Source: Gammaproteobacteria bacterium
GTDB lineage: Bacteria; Pseudomonadota; Gammaproteobacteria; Eutrophobiales; Eutrophobiaceae
Assembly: GCA_016198885.1 (NCBI GenBank)
Contig: JACQHV010000171.1
Location: 1 to 8,600 of the forward strand
Direction: 5' to 3'
Length of the DNA stretch: 8,600 bases
Shown: positions 6,312 through 8,600 of the stretch, in pieces
Layout: each line of letters begins with the position of its first letter
Numbering within the stretch: the first letter of the stretch is position 1
Notes under the pieces: generated by a model
Databases searched by the model: none
Seen by the model: only the letters and a program-made list of their open reading frames with translations
Told to the model about the DNA's origin: nothing
Translations under genes and position numbers: made by a program

Positions 6312-8495
6312 TTAATTGAAATTAAAGCGCACTGATATTCCGCCGTATACATTCCGGGGCGGTGCCGGTTCAAAGAAGCGGCCACCCACAGCATTAATAC
6401 GAACATTACCATTGTATTCCTCGTTGAACATATTGTTGATGCCGAGAAATGGTGAAACCTCGAAATTTCCGTATTCCCGGACGTGGCCGAGCCGTAGATT
6501 GGCGACACGGTAATCAGGATTCTGGTTTACTGTTATGTTGGCATTGTCAGTGTACAGCGAATCGACGTGCAGCATGTCCCATATTCCATACCATCCTGAT
6601 GGATGGAAGTAACTGATCTCGCCATGGAACTGATTCTCCGGAATGCCCGGTATTTTATTGCCGCTGAAAACCGTTCCTGCCGTGGAAGTGAATTGTTCGA
6701 ACTCAAAATCGGAGTAGGTGTAGGAACCTGTTACTGTGAGACCGGGAATGGGTTGCCAGGACACCAGCGCCTCAAATCCATCACGGGTAGTTTCTTCGGC
6801 ATTTTCAAGGAAGGATCGGCCAAGCGGAGCGCCAGCAACAGTAAGTGGCACAAATTCGTCTTCCGTATCGATATGGAATATGGCGAAATCGTAGTGCAGA
6901 CGTGCGGGATGGATCAGCCCCTTGACGCCGATCTCATAATTTGTCGCTGTCTGTGGTTTGAGAGAGGTGTTTAATCCACCGGCAGTGCCACCGGCTGCAG
7001 GATTGGCGAACTCTGTTGTGGTCGGGGTTTCAAAGGCGGTTGAAACGTTACCATAGAGGTTGATTTCCTCAATTGGGCTCCACAGAAGACCAACCATCGG
7101 GCTGACGTGATCGAAATCGACACTATCAGAGTCATTGCCCGTGATATCGGTCAGGAAATGATCTTCCACCTCGTAATTGATGACGTCATAACGGGTGCCG
7201 ACAGTCAGCTCGAGATTGTCGAGCAGGCTGAACTCGTTCTGCGCGTACACGCCGCGGCTTTCAACCTGTTCGATCTGATCGAAACGCAGCGCGCCTTGCG
7301 CACCCAGTACATTGTTGTAGCGCTGACGATCGTCTTCCTGGGCATCGATATCGAAACCAACGGTGAAGCGGTTGCGGTGACCGAGGAAACTGTCCGTATA
7401 AATATATTGACCGCCGCCGCCCAGGAAGAATCGGCTGAACTCCACCCAGGCGCTGTTTTCGACACTGTTGCCAAGCAGACCCCCTCCGCCAGCAGGGAGT
7501 TTGTTCTGAAAATCTCTCCAGAGATAATAGTTGCGCAGCAGGATTTCATGTTTTTCGCCAAAATGCTTACGGTAAATCAGTCCAAACTTCTGTTGATCAA
7601 CGGATTCACCCGCGTCATAAGCGACATTGCGGCACGCTGCTGCCATACGGCCATCGCTTACTTTGAATCCGGCGGCGCGACAGGCTGCCAACGTTGTTGT
7701 ACCTGCGACTTCAGCGGCAGTCAGTCCGCCTGGATCATCCGAGATAGGCTGGTTAACAGCATTGATAACCAGGGTGAGATTGGAGGTGGCATCCAGATCA
7801 TAACGAAACTTGCCATTCAACCCGTTGCTTTCAACTTTTGAATGATCACGGAACCCGTCGAGATTCAGACGCGATATATTAAACAGGTAATTAATTTGAT
7901 CATACTGACCGCCTGTTTTGATTTGGTAGTTTTGAAAATCATAGCTCCCGTAATTAAAACGCCCTTGTACAAACGGGATGTCTGGCCCGTCTTCAGTAAA
8001 AAGATTAATTACGCCACCAGAGGAAGCACCATAGAGGGATGAAGCCGGCCCTCGAATAACCTCGACCCGCTGTGCTGACCCCATGTCAATTTCATCGACG
8101 TTACCCTGGCCATCCGGTAAAGTCAGCGGAAGACCGTCCGAATATATCTTGATGCCACGAATGCCGAAATTTGAACGGGCGCCGAAACCGCGGATGGAAA
8201 CGCGCAGATCCTGTGCAAAGTTATAACGATCCTGAAGAAAAAGGCCAGGTATATTGACCAGAAATTCGTCCAGTCCAAGTTGCTGACGGCCAAGTTGAAT
8301 GCCGTCCTGTTTTATTATGCCCATGGCTGCCGGCACTTTGAAAAAGGATTTTTCAACACGTGTTGCGGTGACTTTAATTTCACCGAGCATTTGTGTTTCA
8401 TTCTTTCCCATCTCGTCCACAGCTGGCGCAGCCGGCGAGATGAGCAGGCATAGACAGACCAATAGAGTCTTATGTGGATCTTGCAGATTGCGCAT
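6312..8495 (-). CDS. TonB-dependent outer-membrane receptor
   Basis: Outer-membrane active transporter of 727 residues. Parts: a signal peptide (about 1-26, hydrophobic LLVCLCLLIS then APA before the likely cut); a TonB-box-like GEIKVTATR (38-46); a plug domain (about 52-167) with LRVSIRGFGARSNFGIRGI and the conserved RVEVIRGPASSLYGASSGGV; then a 22-strand-type barrel with alternating aromatic strands to SVRFNFN. The plug is of the FecA-like class that often carries ferric siderophores or citrate, but the ligand, which might also be another metal chelate, is not determined. An unusual loop at about 257-297 carries two cysteines, C272 and C289. The last residue is Asn rather than the usual aromatic, though Phe is two before it (F-N-F-N). 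The ATG at 8495 has AAGAGA about 9 bases upstream. No inner-membrane transporter, TonB or regulator lies next to it in the window, and no convincing Fur box is visible. Confidence 0.93.
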   Translation of the reverse strand: MRNLQDPHKTLLVCLCLLISPAAPAVDEMGKNETQMLGEIKVTATRVEKSFFKVPAAMGIIKQDGIQLGRQQLGLDEFLVNIPGLFLQDRYNFAQDLRVSIRGFGARSNFGIRGIKIYSDGLPLTLPDGQGNVDEIDMGSAQRVEVIRGPASSLYGASSGGVINLFTEDGPDIPFVQGRFNYGSYDFQNYQIKTGGQYDQINYLFNISRLNLDGFRDHSKVESNGLNGKFRYDLDATSNLTLVINAVNQPISDDPGGLTAAEVAGTTTLAACRAAGFKVSDGRMAAACRNVAYDAGESVDQQKFGLIYRKHFGEKHEILLRNYYLWRDFQNKLPAGGGGLLGNSVENSAWVEFSRFFLGGGGQYIYTDSFLGHRNRFTVGFDIDAQEDDRQRYNNVLGAQGALRFDQIEQVESRGVYAQNEFSLLDNLELTVGTRYDVINYEVEDHFLTDITGNDSDSVDFDHVSPMVGLLWSPIEEINLYGNVSTAFETPTTTEFANPAAGGTAGGLNTSLKPQTATNYEIGVKGLIHPARLHYDFAIFHIDTEDEFVPLTVAGAPLGRSFLENAEETTRDGFEALVSWQPIPGLTVTGSYTYSDFEFEQFTSTAGTVFSGNKIPGIPENQFHGEISYFHPSGWYGIWDMLHVDSLYTDNANITVNQNPDYRVANLRLGHVREYGNFEVSPFLGINNMFNEEYNGNVRINAVGGRFFEPAPPRNVYGGISVRFNFN

Positions 8496-8523
8496 ATCAA
8501 TATTCTCTTGTAATGGGAATTAT

Positions 8524-8538
8524 TGTTATATCAACAAC
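8524..8538. promoter_or_regulatory. Interrupted palindrome in the receptor leader region
   Basis: TTGTTATATCAACAA has perfect 5-bp arms (TTGTT/AACAA) around a 5-bp spacer, 29-43 bp before the receptor ATG. On the minus strand it overlaps a TATAAC that could be a -10 hexamer. It could be an operator, but the arms are short and AT-rich and it fits no regulator consensus I know. Confidence 0.25.
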
Positions 8539-8600
8539 AATTACTGCAACCAGCCGACCAATTAACTGACATCAGTGAAAAAACTGAAGATGTGTTGATC

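Noticed and set aside
7107..7841. Long plus-strand ORF (244 codons) opposite the TonB receptor gene
   Set aside because: It is antisense to a clear receptor gene in a locally GC-richer stretch, and its translation shows no recognisable domain. It is an effect of codon bias on the real strand.
8496..8545. Fur box upstream of the TonB receptor
   Set aside because: The best hand alignment to GATAATGATAATCATTATC matched poorly beyond the first GATA; iron control cannot be supported from sequence.

Overview
The window looks like a chromosomal segment of a facultative or microaerobic gammaproteobacterium of moderate GC content (my visual estimate is mid-40s percent; not computed). The evidence is the gene set: assembly factors for cbb3-type cytochrome oxidase (CcoI, CcoS, and a SafE-like membrane protein with an HCxxMCGG motif), an anaerobic coproporphyrinogen III dehydrogenase (HemN) behind an FNR/ANR-type box, and a TonB-dependent outer-membrane receptor. 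I cannot name the species.

Layout, left to right. 3-695 (+): 3' part of a SafE/UreH-like membrane protein whose start lies left of the window. 698-880 (-): ccoS. 897-3350 (-): ccoI, a copper P1B-ATPase; ccoI and ccoS form one minus-strand unit that meets the SafE-like gene tail to tail with only 2 bp between stop codons. 3351-3687: a 337-bp divergent intergenic region holding a 155-bp MITE-like element (10-bp terminal inverted repeats, 8-bp flanking direct repeats) and an FNR-type box. 3688-5076 (+): hemN. 5099-5368 (-): a small MoaD/ThiS-fold protein lacking the C-terminal diglycine. 5425-5444: a perfect 20-bp palindrome containing an exact FNR consensus, shared by the MoaD-like gene and the divergent 5512-6270 (+) phytanoyl-CoA-dioxygenase-family gene. 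6312-8495 (-): a TonB-dependent receptor, convergent with the dioxygenase. 8496-8600: its upstream region, ending in a possible third FNR half-site.

How they fit together. CcoI supplies copper to the periplasmic side for the binuclear centre of cbb3 oxidase, CcoS is needed for cofactor insertion into that enzyme, the SafE-like protein is commonly found in the same clusters, and HemN makes protoporphyrinogen precursors without oxygen, so the left two thirds is a low-oxygen respiration and heme module. The cbb3 structural genes (ccoNOP) and ccoG/ccoH are not here and may lie to the left; that is inference. The right third (MoaD-like protein, dioxygenase, receptor) has no established joint function.

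The most notable points are the MITE-like insertion that appears to have pushed the FNR box about 160 bp further from ccoI, and the FNR-palindrome-centred divergent pair of a diglycine-less ubiquitin-like protein and an oxygen-consuming oxygenase.
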